DNA from: Rhodobacteraceae bacterium KLH11
Lineage (GTDB): Bacteria; Pseudomonadota; Alphaproteobacteria; Rhodobacterales; Rhodobacteraceae
DNA: 64,000 nucleotides
Assembly (NCBI GenBank): GCA_000158135.1
Contig: DS999531.1
Span: 2,905,239 to 2,969,238, forward strand
Direction: 5' to 3'
The position numbers and the translations under genes were made by a program. Positions 37,468-45,363 of this stretch are shown here, piece after piece (within the stretch, counting starts at the first letter, position 1; each line of letters starts with the position of its first letter). Under the pieces are notes generated by a model. The model saw only the letters and a program-made list of their open reading frames with translations. It had not been told where the DNA came from and made no database searches.

Positions 37468-37586
37468 GCGGGCCTCTGACTTGAGCGGTTCATCCGGTTG
37501 CCTGTTGCGGGACCTGCAACCGGAATTGTCAGCCCCGCCTGTGGGTGATATCCGATGCGTAGAACCATAAAAACGGAGGGATCGCA

Positions 37587-38336
37587 ATGCGGCGCAAGTT
37601 AGCAGCAGGCAACTGGAAAATGAACGGAACCGGCGCTGCGCTGAACGAGCTTGAGGCGCTGCGCACCGCCTGCCCCGCACCGTCTGTTGATATCCTGATC
37701 TGCCCTCCGGCGACATTGCTTGATCGTGCAACCCGCGTGGTCGCAGGGTCCGGCATTGCGATTGGTGGTCAGGATTGCCACGCGGCGACCTCGGGCGCGC
37801 ATACCGGTGATCTGAGCGCGGATATGCTGCTGGATGCAGGCGCAAGCACGGTCATTCTGGGCCATTCCGAACGACGCGAGGATCACGCCGAGCAAAACGA
37901 AGACATCCGCGCCAAAGCCCGCGCCGCAATGGATGCGGGCCTGAAGGCAATCATCTGTGTTGGCGAAAGCCTTGAACAGCGCGAGGCAGCCAACACGCTG
38001 GATATCATAGGTGGCCAGATGTCAGGCTCGATCCCCGACCAATCCACCGGCGAAAACCTGATCGTCGCTTATGAGCCGATCTGGGCAATCGGAACGGGCA
38101 AAGTGCCCACTTTGGACGAGATCGGCGAGGTTCACGATTTCATCCGCGCCCGGCTTGAGCGCCGTTTCGGCGAAGGTGTGGGGCGTTCCGTCCGTCTGCT
38201 CTATGGCGGGTCGGTCAAACCGGGCAACGCCGCCGACATCTTTGCCGTCTCCAACGTCGATGGCGCGCTGGTTGGCGGCGCGAGCCTGAAGGCCGCAGAT
38301 TTCGCGGGCATCATCGACGCGCTGCAAGAGGCCTGA
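37587..38336 (+). CDS. tpiA: Triose-phosphate isomerase
   Basis: Interconverts dihydroxyacetone phosphate and glyceraldehyde 3-phosphate. Complete TIM barrel, 249 aa: AAGNWKMNGT with Asn/Lys at 10-13, ILGHSERR with the catalytic His near 93, AYEPIWAIGTGKVPT with the catalytic Glu near 163, and the phosphate loop YGGSVKPGNAADIF. ATG 37587 follows ACGGAGGGATCGCA. Its stop lies within a hairpin shared with the convergent exporter gene. It serves both GAPDH copies, which are elsewhere in the window. Confidence 0.97.
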   Translation: MRRKLAAGNWKMNGTGAALNELEALRTACPAPSVDILICPPATLLDRATRVVAGSGIAIGGQDCHAATSGAHTGDLSADMLLDAGASTVILGHSERREDHAEQNEDIRAKARAAMDAGLKAIICVGESLEQREAANTLDIIGGQMSGSIPDQSTGENLIVAYEPIWAIGTGKVPTLDEIGEVHDFIRARLERRFGEGVGRSVRLLYGGSVKPGNAADIFAVSNVDGALVGGASLKAADFAGIIDALQEA

Positions 38337-38351
38337 GCAGATACTCAGGCC
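38330..38351. terminator. Hairpin spanning the tpiA and gdx stop regions
   Basis: GGCCTGAG (38330-38337) and CTCAGGCC (38344-38351) are perfect complements over a six-base loop. The tpiA TGA lies in one arm and the facing exporter gene ends in the other. No T-run follows, so it may insulate or stabilise rather than terminate. Confidence 0.5.
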
Positions 38352-38656
38352 AGTTTCATCGTTATCAGGCCAGTCACAATGAGACCTGCCGCAAAAATGC
38401 GCGCGGCCGTAAGTGTTTCGCCCAGAAACATGATGCCAACCAGAAACGCGCCAACTGCGCCGATACCAGTCCAGATGACATAGGCGGTACCCAGCGGCAA
38501 TGTGCGCATCGCCAGCGCCAGCAGACCAAATGATCCGATCATCGCAACACCCATGATCGCCGTGGGCCACATGCGCGTAAACCCGGCCGATTGCTTCATG
38601 GCCACAGCCCAGATGATTTCCAGAAGGCCGGCGAACAGTAAGTAAATCCAAGCCAT
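38345..38656 (-). CDS. gdx: SMR-family guanidinium exporter (SugE/Gdx)
   Basis: Small multidrug resistance protein of 103 aa with four membrane helices. MAWIYLLFAGLLEIIWAVAMKQSAG carries the conserved membrane Glu (E13), and WPTAIMGVAMIGSFGLLALAMRTLPLGTAYVIWTGIGAVGAFLVG matches the SugE/Gdx branch (W-A-V-x-M-K-x-S and P-L-G-T-A-Y-x-x-W-T-G), which exports guanidinium. AGAGG precedes ATG 38656; 15 codons upstream are leader. The leader folds into a guanidine-II riboswitch, which agrees with guanidinium as substrate. Convergent with tpiA. Confidence 0.93.
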   Translation of the reverse strand: MAWIYLLFAGLLEIIWAVAMKQSAGFTRMWPTAIMGVAMIGSFGLLALAMRTLPLGTAYVIWTGIGAVGAFLVGIMFLGETLTAARIFAAGLIVTGLITMKLA

Positions 38657-38674
38657 TAAGAGACCTCTTGTCCT

Positions 38675-38719
38675 TTCGGGTCGTCCCGAATGATCACCCA
38701 TGGCGGGGAGGTCGTCCTC
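38675..38719 (-). promoter_or_regulatory. Guanidine-II (mini-ykkC) riboswitch upstream of gdx
   Basis: On the minus strand two small hairpins have the loop ACGA: first GAGG-ACGA-CCTC (38719-38708), then TTCGGG-ACGA-CCCGAA (38690-38675), separated by 17 bases. Twin ACGR-loop hairpins define the guanidine-II aptamer. The second hairpin ends about eight bases before the AAGAGG ribosome site of gdx, fitting control of translation. Confidence 0.9.
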
Positions 38720-38763
38720 AGGCCTTACATAAGAAACCCGGCGCTCGGATCAAGGCAGGGCAC

Positions 38764-38795
38764 GAAAAAACCGGGCGGCGCGGGCCGCCCGGTTT
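38764..38795 (-). terminator. Rho-independent terminator after dctM
   Basis: AAACCGGGCGG (38768-38778) pairs with CCGCCCGGTTT (38785-38795). On the minus strand TTTTTTCG follows, ending the dctPQM transcript. Confidence 0.9.
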
Positions 38796-38817
38796 CGATT
38801 GCCGCTCAGGCAGGGAC

Positions 38818-40194
38818 CTAGTTGGTTATGATCTCTGGCCCCATGAACGTATTGGGCAGGAAGGTCGATATCCACGGGATATAGGTCACCATGATCAGGA
38901 AGACGAACAGCACCGCCAGGAAGGGCAGCGCCGCCTTCACCACGCCCATCATCGGCATTCCCGCCACGCCGGAGGTCACAAACAGGTTGAGCCCAACCGG
39001 AGGCGTGATCATCCCGATCTCCATATTGACCACCATGATGATGCCCAGATGGATCGGATCGATGCCCAGTTCGATGGCAATCGGGAACACCAGCGGCGCC
39101 ACGATGACCAGCAGGCCCGAGGGCTCCATGAACTGCCCACCGATCAGCAGGATGACGTTGACCACAATCAGGAATGTCACCGGCCCCAGACCTGCCGACA
39201 GCATGGCGCTTGCGATATGTTGTGGCACCTGCTCATCCGTCAGCACGTGCTTCAGGATCAGTGCGTTGGCGATGACGAACAGCAGGGTGACGGTCAGTTT
39301 CCCGGCCTCAAACAGCGTGTGCTTGGTGTCGGGATGGAAGAACGCCGTGACAAGCGCATGGGGCTTTTTCAACAGCGTCAGATTCGGGCTGCCCTCTTCT
39401 GTGCTAAGCGGCCCCATGTCCTTGTAGACAAAGCTCGCAATCAGGAAGGCGTAGACGGCCGCCACAGCGGCGGCCTCGGTTGGCGTGAAGATACCGCCAT
39501 AGATGCCACCCAGAATGATGACGATCAGGAACAGGCCCCAACCGGCCTCGCGCGCCGAGGTGAAGATCTCACCCCAGCCTTTCCAGTCGCCTTTGGGCAG
39601 GTTCTTGACCTTGGCCATAACGTAGATCGTCACCATCAGCATCAAACCGGCCATCAGCCCCGGAATAACACCTGCAAGGAACATGCGCCCGACCGAGACC
39701 TCAACGGCTGCAGCATACACCACCATCACAATGGAGGGCGGGATCAGGATGCCCAATGTGCCTGCGTTACAGATCACACCAGCCGCGAACTCCTTGGAAT
39801 AGCCGACCTGACGCATCCCGGCGATGACGATAGACCCGATGGCCACAACCGTGGCCGGAGAAGACCCGGACAGGGCGGCAAACAGCATACAGGCAAACAC
39901 ACCCGCAATCGCCAGACCGCCGGGCAGATGCCCCACACAGGCAATCGAAAACCGGATAATCCGCCGCGCCACGCCGCCTGTCGTCATGAACGACGAGGCG
40001 AGGATAAAGAACGGAATGGCCAGCAGGGTAAAATGCCCCTCAAACGCCTCAAACAGCGTGGCCGCAACCGAGGCCAGCGAACTGTCGGAATAGATCAACA
40101 GGAACAGGGTCGAGCTGAGGCCAAGCGCCACCGCGATCGGAACCCCGATCAGCAGCAGGCCGATAACCATCGAGAATAGAAGAACAACATCCAT
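38818..40194 (-). CDS. dctM: TRAP transporter large permease
   Basis: Large membrane subunit of a tripartite ATP-independent periplasmic transporter, driven by an ion gradient. At 458 aa it has about a dozen hydrophobic helices; features include GVPIAVALGLSSTLFLL at the N-terminus, FFILASSFMTTGGVARRIIRF, SGSSPATVVAIGSIVI near 115, and NLFVTSGVAGM. LGIDPIHLGIIMVVNMEIGMITPPVGLN is characteristic of the family. ATG 40194 shares a base with the dctQ stop (TGATG). A charged insert near 240-280 (KDMGPLSTEEGSPNLTLL) interrupts the helices. Confidence 0.93.
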   Translation of the reverse strand: MDVVLLFSMVIGLLLIGVPIAVALGLSSTLFLLIYSDSSLASVAATLFEAFEGHFTLLAIPFFILASSFMTTGGVARRIIRFSIACVGHLPGGLAIAGVFACMLFAALSGSSPATVVAIGSIVIAGMRQVGYSKEFAAGVICNAGTLGILIPPSIVMVVYAAAVEVSVGRMFLAGVIPGLMAGLMLMVTIYVMAKVKNLPKGDWKGWGEIFTSAREAGWGLFLIVIILGGIYGGIFTPTEAAAVAAVYAFLIASFVYKDMGPLSTEEGSPNLTLLKKPHALVTAFFHPDTKHTLFEAGKLTVTLLFVIANALILKHVLTDEQVPQHIASAMLSAGLGPVTFLIVVNVILLIGGQFMEPSGLLVIVAPLVFPIAIELGIDPIHLGIIMVVNMEIGMITPPVGLNLFVTSGVAGMPMMGVVKAALPFLAVLFVFLIMVTYIPWISTFLPNTFMGPEIITN

Positions 40195-40871
40195 CAGTCA
40201 TGCTCTCCCTGCTGGGCGCGAACCTCTTCGATCTCGTCCTCGACCTCGTGGCTGGCGACAAGACGGTCGGCTTCGCCGCGCCAGATCTGAACAGCGACCT
40301 GCGAAAACCGGATCACCAGCAGCACCATCGACACCGGCAGAACCAGATAGGGGATGACCTTGGGCAGCTTCTCATACCCTTCGCCATAGTTGATCAGTTC
40401 TTCCAGAAACCGCAGCGGTGCGACCATGGGAATGTCATCAACCTCATAGAAGCTCTGGCTGCGCGCGCCGGTATCGAACCCGGTCGGGAACCAGCGGCCT
40501 GACGTGGGGGGCAGATCGGCGAAGACCGCCCAATAGTCATATGACCCCTTCAGCAACAACAGCGAGAACACCAGACAGCATCCCACCGCAATCAGCGCCA
40601 GAATCCGGCGCGGTGCGGGGGCCAACATGTTCAGGATCGCATCCACACCCAGATGCGCATGTTTCTTCACCGCATAGGATGCCCCCAGCAGCACCAGCCA
40701 GCCAAAGGTGAATACCGTCAGCTCAAGCGCCCACAGGATGTTGGAATTAAACACAAACCGCGCAATTACATTCGCAAAGGTGACGACCGTCATCACCCCC
40801 AACAACAGCGCAATCATCGTCTCTTCGATATGGTCGACCAGCCCGCTTGGTCCGGGTTTCGCACCAGACAT
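40194..40871 (-). CDS. dctQ: TRAP transporter small permease
   Basis: Small permease of 225 aa with four membrane helices; the recognisable part is EETMIALLLGVMTVVTFANVIARFVFNSNILWALELTVFTFGWLVLLGASYAVKKHAHLGVDAI. It is longer than most DctQ because of an insert of about 50 residues near 130-180 and an acidic-charged tail (EVEDEIEEVRAQQGEHD). Overlaps dctM at its stop. With dctP and dctM it forms one transport operon. Confidence 0.92.
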   Translation of the reverse strand: MSGAKPGPSGLVDHIEETMIALLLGVMTVVTFANVIARFVFNSNILWALELTVFTFGWLVLLGASYAVKKHAHLGVDAILNMLAPAPRRILALIAVGCCLVFSLLLLKGSYDYWAVFADLPPTSGRWFPTGFDTGARSQSFYEVDDIPMVAPLRFLEELINYGEGYEKLPKVIPYLVLPVSMVLLVIRFSQVAVQIWRGEADRLVASHEVEDEIEEVRAQQGEHD

Positions 40872-40986
40872 CTCTCTGTCCTCGCATTTTTATGATGAGG
40901 GTCAAGGGGTGGCGGGCCTGAATACGGCCCGCCCGGCCTGCGCGTCGATAACTCCCCAGTCCCCCGACGCGCGGCCTGATCCGGGA

Positions 40987-41988
40987 TCAGAACCCGGCGT
41001 TGATCGCCTGCGCGGCGTCGATCTTGTCCTGACCGACATCGCCTGCAAACTGATCCCAGACCGGTTTCATCGCATCGACCCAGGCCTGGCGTTGTTCAGG
41101 GTTCAGGTCACGGATGATACCCCCCGCGTCGGTGATCGAGGCTTTGGCCGCTTCATTCACAGAAAAGGCCTCCTTGTTCCGCTGCTCGGTGACTTCGGAC
41201 AGAATGGTCAGGAACTGGTCACGCACCTCCGGCTCAAGGCTGTCCAGCCAGTCCACCGAAGTCACAACCAGATAGTCGATGATACCGTGGTTGGTCTCGG
41301 TGATGCCGTCCTGCACCTCAAAGAACTTCTTGCCATAGATATTCGACCAGGTGTTCTCCTGCCCGTCCACAACGCCCTGTTGCAGCGCGCCATAGACTTC
41401 CGAGAATGCCATCTTCTGCGGGCTGCCACCGATGGCCTCCATCTGCGCCACCAGCACGTCCGAGGACTGCACACGGAACTTCAGACCATCCGCATCCGAC
41501 GGATCAACCAGAGGCTTGTTGGCCGACATCTGCTTCATACCGTTGTGCCAGAACGCCAGCCCCTGCAAACCGCGGCGCTGCATGCTGTCTTTCATGGCCT
41601 GACCATCGGCCGAGGCCTGGAACGCATCCACGGCATCGATGTTCTTGAACATGAACGGCAGGTCAAACAGACGGAACTGCTTGGTGAACTTTTCGAACTT
41701 TGACAGCGACGGGGCGGCCAGTTGCACATCGCCCTGCAACATCGCCTCAAGCACCTTGTCGTCGTTATAGAGGGTCGAGTTGGGGAACACCTCCATGCAC
41801 ATCACGCCGTTCATCTCGTCATTTACACGCTGTTCCAGCAGTGATGCGGCGATGCCCTTGGGGTGTTTGTCGGTATTGGTCACATGCGCGAATTTGACGA
41901 CGATCTCACCGTCGTCACAGGCCGCCATACCAGCGGTCGCCGTCACGGTAAGCGCAATCGCGGTCGCTGCCGTTGTCAGGAACTTCAT
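40987..41988 (-). CDS. dctP: TRAP transporter substrate-binding protein, C4-dicarboxylate type
   Basis: Periplasmic binding protein of 333 aa. Signal peptide MKFLTTAATAIALTVTATAGMAA, then VVKFAHVTNTDKHPKGIAASLLEQRV typical of DctP. LKFRVQSSDVLVAQMEAIGG carries the conserved Arg that holds the carboxylate, and VYGALQQGVVDGQENTWSNIYGKKF is the DctP-family motif. Substrate likely succinate, fumarate or malate because the DctBD regulators are adjacent. Two palindromes upstream are probable activator sites. Confidence 0.92.
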   Translation of the reverse strand: MKFLTTAATAIALTVTATAGMAACDDGEIVVKFAHVTNTDKHPKGIAASLLEQRVNDEMNGVMCMEVFPNSTLYNDDKVLEAMLQGDVQLAAPSLSKFEKFTKQFRLFDLPFMFKNIDAVDAFQASADGQAMKDSMQRRGLQGLAFWHNGMKQMSANKPLVDPSDADGLKFRVQSSDVLVAQMEAIGGSPQKMAFSEVYGALQQGVVDGQENTWSNIYGKKFFEVQDGITETNHGIIDYLVVTSVDWLDSLEPEVRDQFLTILSEVTEQRNKEAFSVNEAAKASITDAGGIIRDLNPEQRQAWVDAMKPVWDQFAGDVGQDKIDAAQAINAGF

Positions 41989-42179
41989 CTGTCATTTCCT
42001 CCCAGACTTCATAGAAACTCAGATCAGGCGCCGGTTGACGCCCTCTGCAGCGGAGTGAAGCGAATCGCGGCATCGCTCTCAACCGTTTGTTGCGCTGCAT
42101 AAGTGATGATTATTTATTAATATATTTCATATATTTACATGAAAATTACCCACCCTTCATCACAGGCCTCGCAAGGCTC

Positions 42180-42229
42180 TGTGCGGAATTTCGCACATGC
42201 GATCCCCGCGTTGTGCGGATTTTCGCACA
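42180..42229. promoter_or_regulatory. Two tandem DctD-type palindromes upstream of dctP
   Basis: TGTGCG-GAATTT-CGCACA (42180-42197) and TGTGCG-GATTTT-CGCACA (42212-42229): same arms, near-identical centres, 32 bp from centre to centre, or three helical turns. They lie about 190-240 bases before the dctP ATG and strongly resemble rhizobial DctD upstream activator sites. The rest of 41989-42357 holds an AT-rich stretch near 42105-42150 that may contain the promoter, and no gene. Confidence 0.78.
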
Positions 42230-42278
42230 AAATTCGAATCGCTCAGAACGAATCATGCGCGGGCCCCGCAGCACACCA

Positions 42279-42300
42279 GCAGCCCGCCTGGGCGGGCTGC
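42279..42300. other. Strong hairpin between dctD and the dctP activator sites
   Basis: GCAGCCCGC (42279-42287) pairs with GCGGGCTGC (42292-42300) over four bases. There is no T-run on the minus strand, so a classic terminator for dctD is not shown. Confidence 0.45.
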
Positions 42301-42357
42301 CCGGCCCAACGGTTTTGACGGCATGAAAATGCCGGTAAAAGCGGCGGGAGCCTTTGG

Positions 42358-43587
42358 TTATCGGCGATAATCTTCCGGTCGGATGTGATAGCGCGACAGC
42401 TTGTCGTAAAACGTCTTGCGCGGCAGTTTCAGTGCTTTCGCCGCATCAGCCGCTTTTCCGTTGTGGCGTCCAAGCGCCGCGATCAGCAACGAACGTTCGA
42501 CGCGCGCCAATTGCTCGCTCAACCCCTGATCCGCGGCCTGTGCAACCTCTTCCGGCATTCCCAGGACAAATCGCATCGCAGCAGACATCAAAGACCGCGC
42601 GTTCCCCGGCCAGTTCTGCGTCATCAACGATGCCAGATGCGCGGGCGTGATCTCAGGCTCGGCGATCCCGGCCTGCTCGGCCGCCTGCGCAACGTAACGG
42701 CGAAAAATCACAGGGATATCCTCGGGGCGCTCAGAGAGTGCCGGAATGCGCACCCGCATCACATCCAGCCGATAGAACAGATCCGCATTGAACCGGCCCT
42801 GAGCGGCAAGCTCGGACAGATCAGCGGTGGTCCCCGCGATAATGCGGGCCTCCGACCCTTGCTCAATCAGTTCCAGCGCCGCGTATTGCGCGGTATCCGA
42901 CAGGGAAGAAACCTCGTCCAGAAACAGCGAACCACCCGCCGCATCGGTACAGCTTTGCATCAAATCATCGGGTGTCATGCTTGACGCAGGGCGTTTGACA
43001 AAAGGCCCCTGCCCGACCGGAGACATCAGATGCACAACCTCGGCCACTTTCGAGATACCGCTGCCCACCGGCCCCGTCACAAGCACCTCGGCCCGGGTCG
43101 GGGCCACGTTGCGCACCCGTTCCCGCAAGGCCTCTGCCCGTTCCGACAACCCAAACAGAAGACGCGCCGCAGGATCACCCCGTTCAAGCTCACGCTTTTG
43201 CTCACGCTGATGCAACACCTCGGTCCGCGCGGCAAAGGCCTTTGCCAGCACCGCAAGAAGATCGGCCGCAGCACAGGGTTTTTCAAGAAAGTCGTAAGCA
43301 CCCTGCCCCATGGCCTGAACCGCCGTGGGAATATCCCCCTCACCCGTCAACAGGATCACCGGCAATTCGGGGTCAATCTCGCGCGCATAAGCCAGCAGGT
43401 GAAACCCGTCCCGCCCCGGCATGCGGATATCCGAAACAATTACCCCGGCAAAATCCCGGCGAATGTGGTCTTTGGCAGCCACAAACGATCCCGCAGAAAC
43501 AGGCTCATACTCAGCCAGTTCAAGGGTCTGCGCCAACGCCTCGCGCACAGCCGCATCATCATCTACCAAAAGCACTTTGCGGATCAT
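42358..43587 (-). CDS. dctD: DctD-like response regulator with degenerate AAA+ domain
   Basis: NtrC-family response regulator (409 aa): receiver domain with D53 in SDIRMPG and K103, AAA+ domain about 140-345, Fis-type HTH at the C-terminus (AALGRHNGKAADAAKALKLPRKTFYDKLSRY). The AAA+ part is abnormal. Walker A reads GPVGSGIS where GxTGxGKE is expected, so the nucleotide-binding Lys is absent. The whole region with the GAFTGA loop that contacts sigma-54 is missing: only PASSMTPDDLMQSCTDA lies between GPFVKR and Walker B (GGSLFLDEVSSL). The arginine-finger segment (FNADLFYRLDV) is kept. Four-base overlap with dctB. It probably activates, or represses, dctPQM by a sigma-54-independent route. Confidence 0.88.
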   Translation of the reverse strand: MIRKVLLVDDDAAVREALAQTLELAEYEPVSAGSFVAAKDHIRRDFAGVIVSDIRMPGRDGFHLLAYAREIDPELPVILLTGEGDIPTAVQAMGQGAYDFLEKPCAAADLLAVLAKAFAARTEVLHQREQKRELERGDPAARLLFGLSERAEALRERVRNVAPTRAEVLVTGPVGSGISKVAEVVHLMSPVGQGPFVKRPASSMTPDDLMQSCTDAAGGSLFLDEVSSLSDTAQYAALELIEQGSEARIIAGTTADLSELAAQGRFNADLFYRLDVMRVRIPALSERPEDIPVIFRRYVAQAAEQAGIAEPEITPAHLASLMTQNWPGNARSLMSAAMRFVLGMPEEVAQAADQGLSEQLARVERSLLIAALGRHNGKAADAAKALKLPRKTFYDKLSRYHIRPEDYRR

Positions 43588-45317
43588 GCGGCGTTATCCT
43601 TTTCGCAGGGTTCCAGTTCAACCGTGAACTCGGCACCGTCATCGGTATTGGCACCGCGAATATCCCCCCCGAAACTTTGGACCAGCCCATACGAGATCGA
43701 CAGACCCAACCCCATTCCTTCGGATGTGCCGACCGTCTTGGTTGTATAAAACGGTTCGAACACGCGGTCGGGATCTTCAATACCGGGCCCCGTATCGCGG
43801 ACTGACACGCGGATCGGCTGCCCTTCGGTCAGGGAAATCGCTATCTTGCGTGCGGATTGGTCAACCATAGCATCTGCCGCGTTGTTGATCAGATTGACAA
43901 ATACCTGCACCAGACGCACCTCACCGCCCCAGGCGTGAATCTGCGCCTTGGGGGGATGCCACTCCAACGCAACGCCTTCATCGCGCAAGCGCGTTTCGGT
44001 CAATTCGGTTGCCGTATTCAGAACCTGCACCAGATCAACACGCCCCATCGGCTCGCTTTCATTTCTGGCGAAGGCCCGCAAGTTCTTGATGATCCGCGCC
44101 ATACGCGCGGCCATGTCCGAGATGCGGCCCAGATTTTCACCTGCCTTTTCGCCCTTGCCACGTTCCAGAAACGCCGACCCGTTATCGGCAAATTGCCGGA
44201 TCGCCATCAGCGGCTGGTTCAACTCATGACTGATACCCGCCGACATCTTGCCCAGGGCGCTCAGCTTGCCCGCCTGCACCAGATCGGTCTGGGCCTGCTT
44301 CAACGCGGCCTCGGCCTCTTGCCGCTCAACCACCTCGCGCCGCAAAGCCGAGTTCGCCGCAGTCAAGGCCCGCGTGCGCTGCGCCACGCGGCTTTCCAGC
44401 ACAGTATTGGCCTCGGCCAAGGCGCGCCGCCGCTCAGAGGCCAGAAACAGCAACGCCCCAAAGGCAAAACAGATCGCTGCAATCGCTGCCGCCTGCAACC
44501 CGGCCAGACGCCGCGCCGGAGCGACATCCACCAGCACCTCAGCCGTCATGTCGATCACCGGCAATTCAAGCGTCAGATGCAAGGCGCGGCGCGGCAGATA
44601 GCGCCCCCAATCCAACTGCCACAGTTCGTGCCCTCCCACGCGGGTTGCAGCGAAATCAACCGTCTCCCCATCCGGTAACGTCAGACCCTGCTGGCCATTT
44701 TCGCGACGCCAGAACAGCAGATCCGACCGGTTCGAGATAAAGACAACGCCCGCGGCATCAATGAAAAATACCGCTTCGGTACTGCCGCGCCACGTCTGTT
44801 CCACATCCTGTACATCGGCCACCACCATCAATGCACCCTCGATCTGCCCCGAGGGGCCAAAAGCCGGGGCCGCATAGGTATAGATACGGTCGCCACTGGC
44901 CTCCAGAACCCCATGCGCACTTCCCAGCGCGCCCTGCATGGCACGTTCGAACGCGGGATGCGTGGCCAGATTTACCTGCGCCACGGGCTGAGCGGCCACC
45001 AGCACCCGGCCGTCACGATCCAGATACATCGCATTCACCGCAGCCGTCTTGTCAGCCACATCCAGCAACATGTCACGCGCCGCCTGCTGCTGCGCCGGGC
45101 TCTCAAGCGAACGCAGCACAGGATGGTCCGCCATCAGAACAGCCACCTCCTGATAGACCTGCATCTGCGTGCTCAGACGGTCAGCGGCCAATTCAAGATC
45201 AGCCTCCGCTTTCTCGCTCAGCTGCGATAGCGCCTGACGATAGCCATAGGTCCAGACGGCAGCCGACAACAAACCAACCGCACACAGGAAACCGGCAATG
45301 ATCCAAATCCGTTGCAT
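43584..45317 (-). CDS. dctB: DctB-like sensor histidine kinase
   Basis: Membrane sensor kinase of 577 aa. Two membrane segments (about residues 4-22, WIIAGFLCAVGLLSAAVWTYG, and 275-300) enclose a periplasmic double-PAS sensing region with the family pattern TAAVNAMYLDRDGRVLVAAQP. The cytoplasmic part has a coiled linker, the phospho-His in LSALGKMSAGISHELNQPLMAIR near 365-380, the N box VNLINNAADAM, and ATP motifs DTGPGIEDP and TSEGMGLGLSIS. ATG 45317 is chosen over an upstream ATG with poor N-terminus. Divergent from the P450 gene at 46 bases. Confidence 0.9.
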   Translation of the reverse strand: MQRIWIIAGFLCAVGLLSAAVWTYGYRQALSQLSEKAEADLELAADRLSTQMQVYQEVAVLMADHPVLRSLESPAQQQAARDMLLDVADKTAAVNAMYLDRDGRVLVAAQPVAQVNLATHPAFERAMQGALGSAHGVLEASGDRIYTYAAPAFGPSGQIEGALMVVADVQDVEQTWRGSTEAVFFIDAAGVVFISNRSDLLFWRRENGQQGLTLPDGETVDFAATRVGGHELWQLDWGRYLPRRALHLTLELPVIDMTAEVLVDVAPARRLAGLQAAAIAAICFAFGALLFLASERRRALAEANTVLESRVAQRTRALTAANSALRREVVERQEAEAALKQAQTDLVQAGKLSALGKMSAGISHELNQPLMAIRQFADNGSAFLERGKGEKAGENLGRISDMAARMARIIKNLRAFARNESEPMGRVDLVQVLNTATELTETRLRDEGVALEWHPPKAQIHAWGGEVRLVQVFVNLINNAADAMVDQSARKIAISLTEGQPIRVSVRDTGPGIEDPDRVFEPFYTTKTVGTSEGMGLGLSISYGLVQSFGGDIRGANTDDGAEFTVELEPCEKDNAA

Positions 45318-45363
45318 GCCTAGGGTCTTGCATTCGACGCCGCGCATGACAAGTCTGCGCAGC

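Noticed and set aside
42165..42190. A possible sigma-54 promoter before dctP (GCAC then TTGC on the minus strand).
   Set aside because: The spacing between the elements is one base too long and the conserved GG is absent, so it is not a good -24/-12 promoter.
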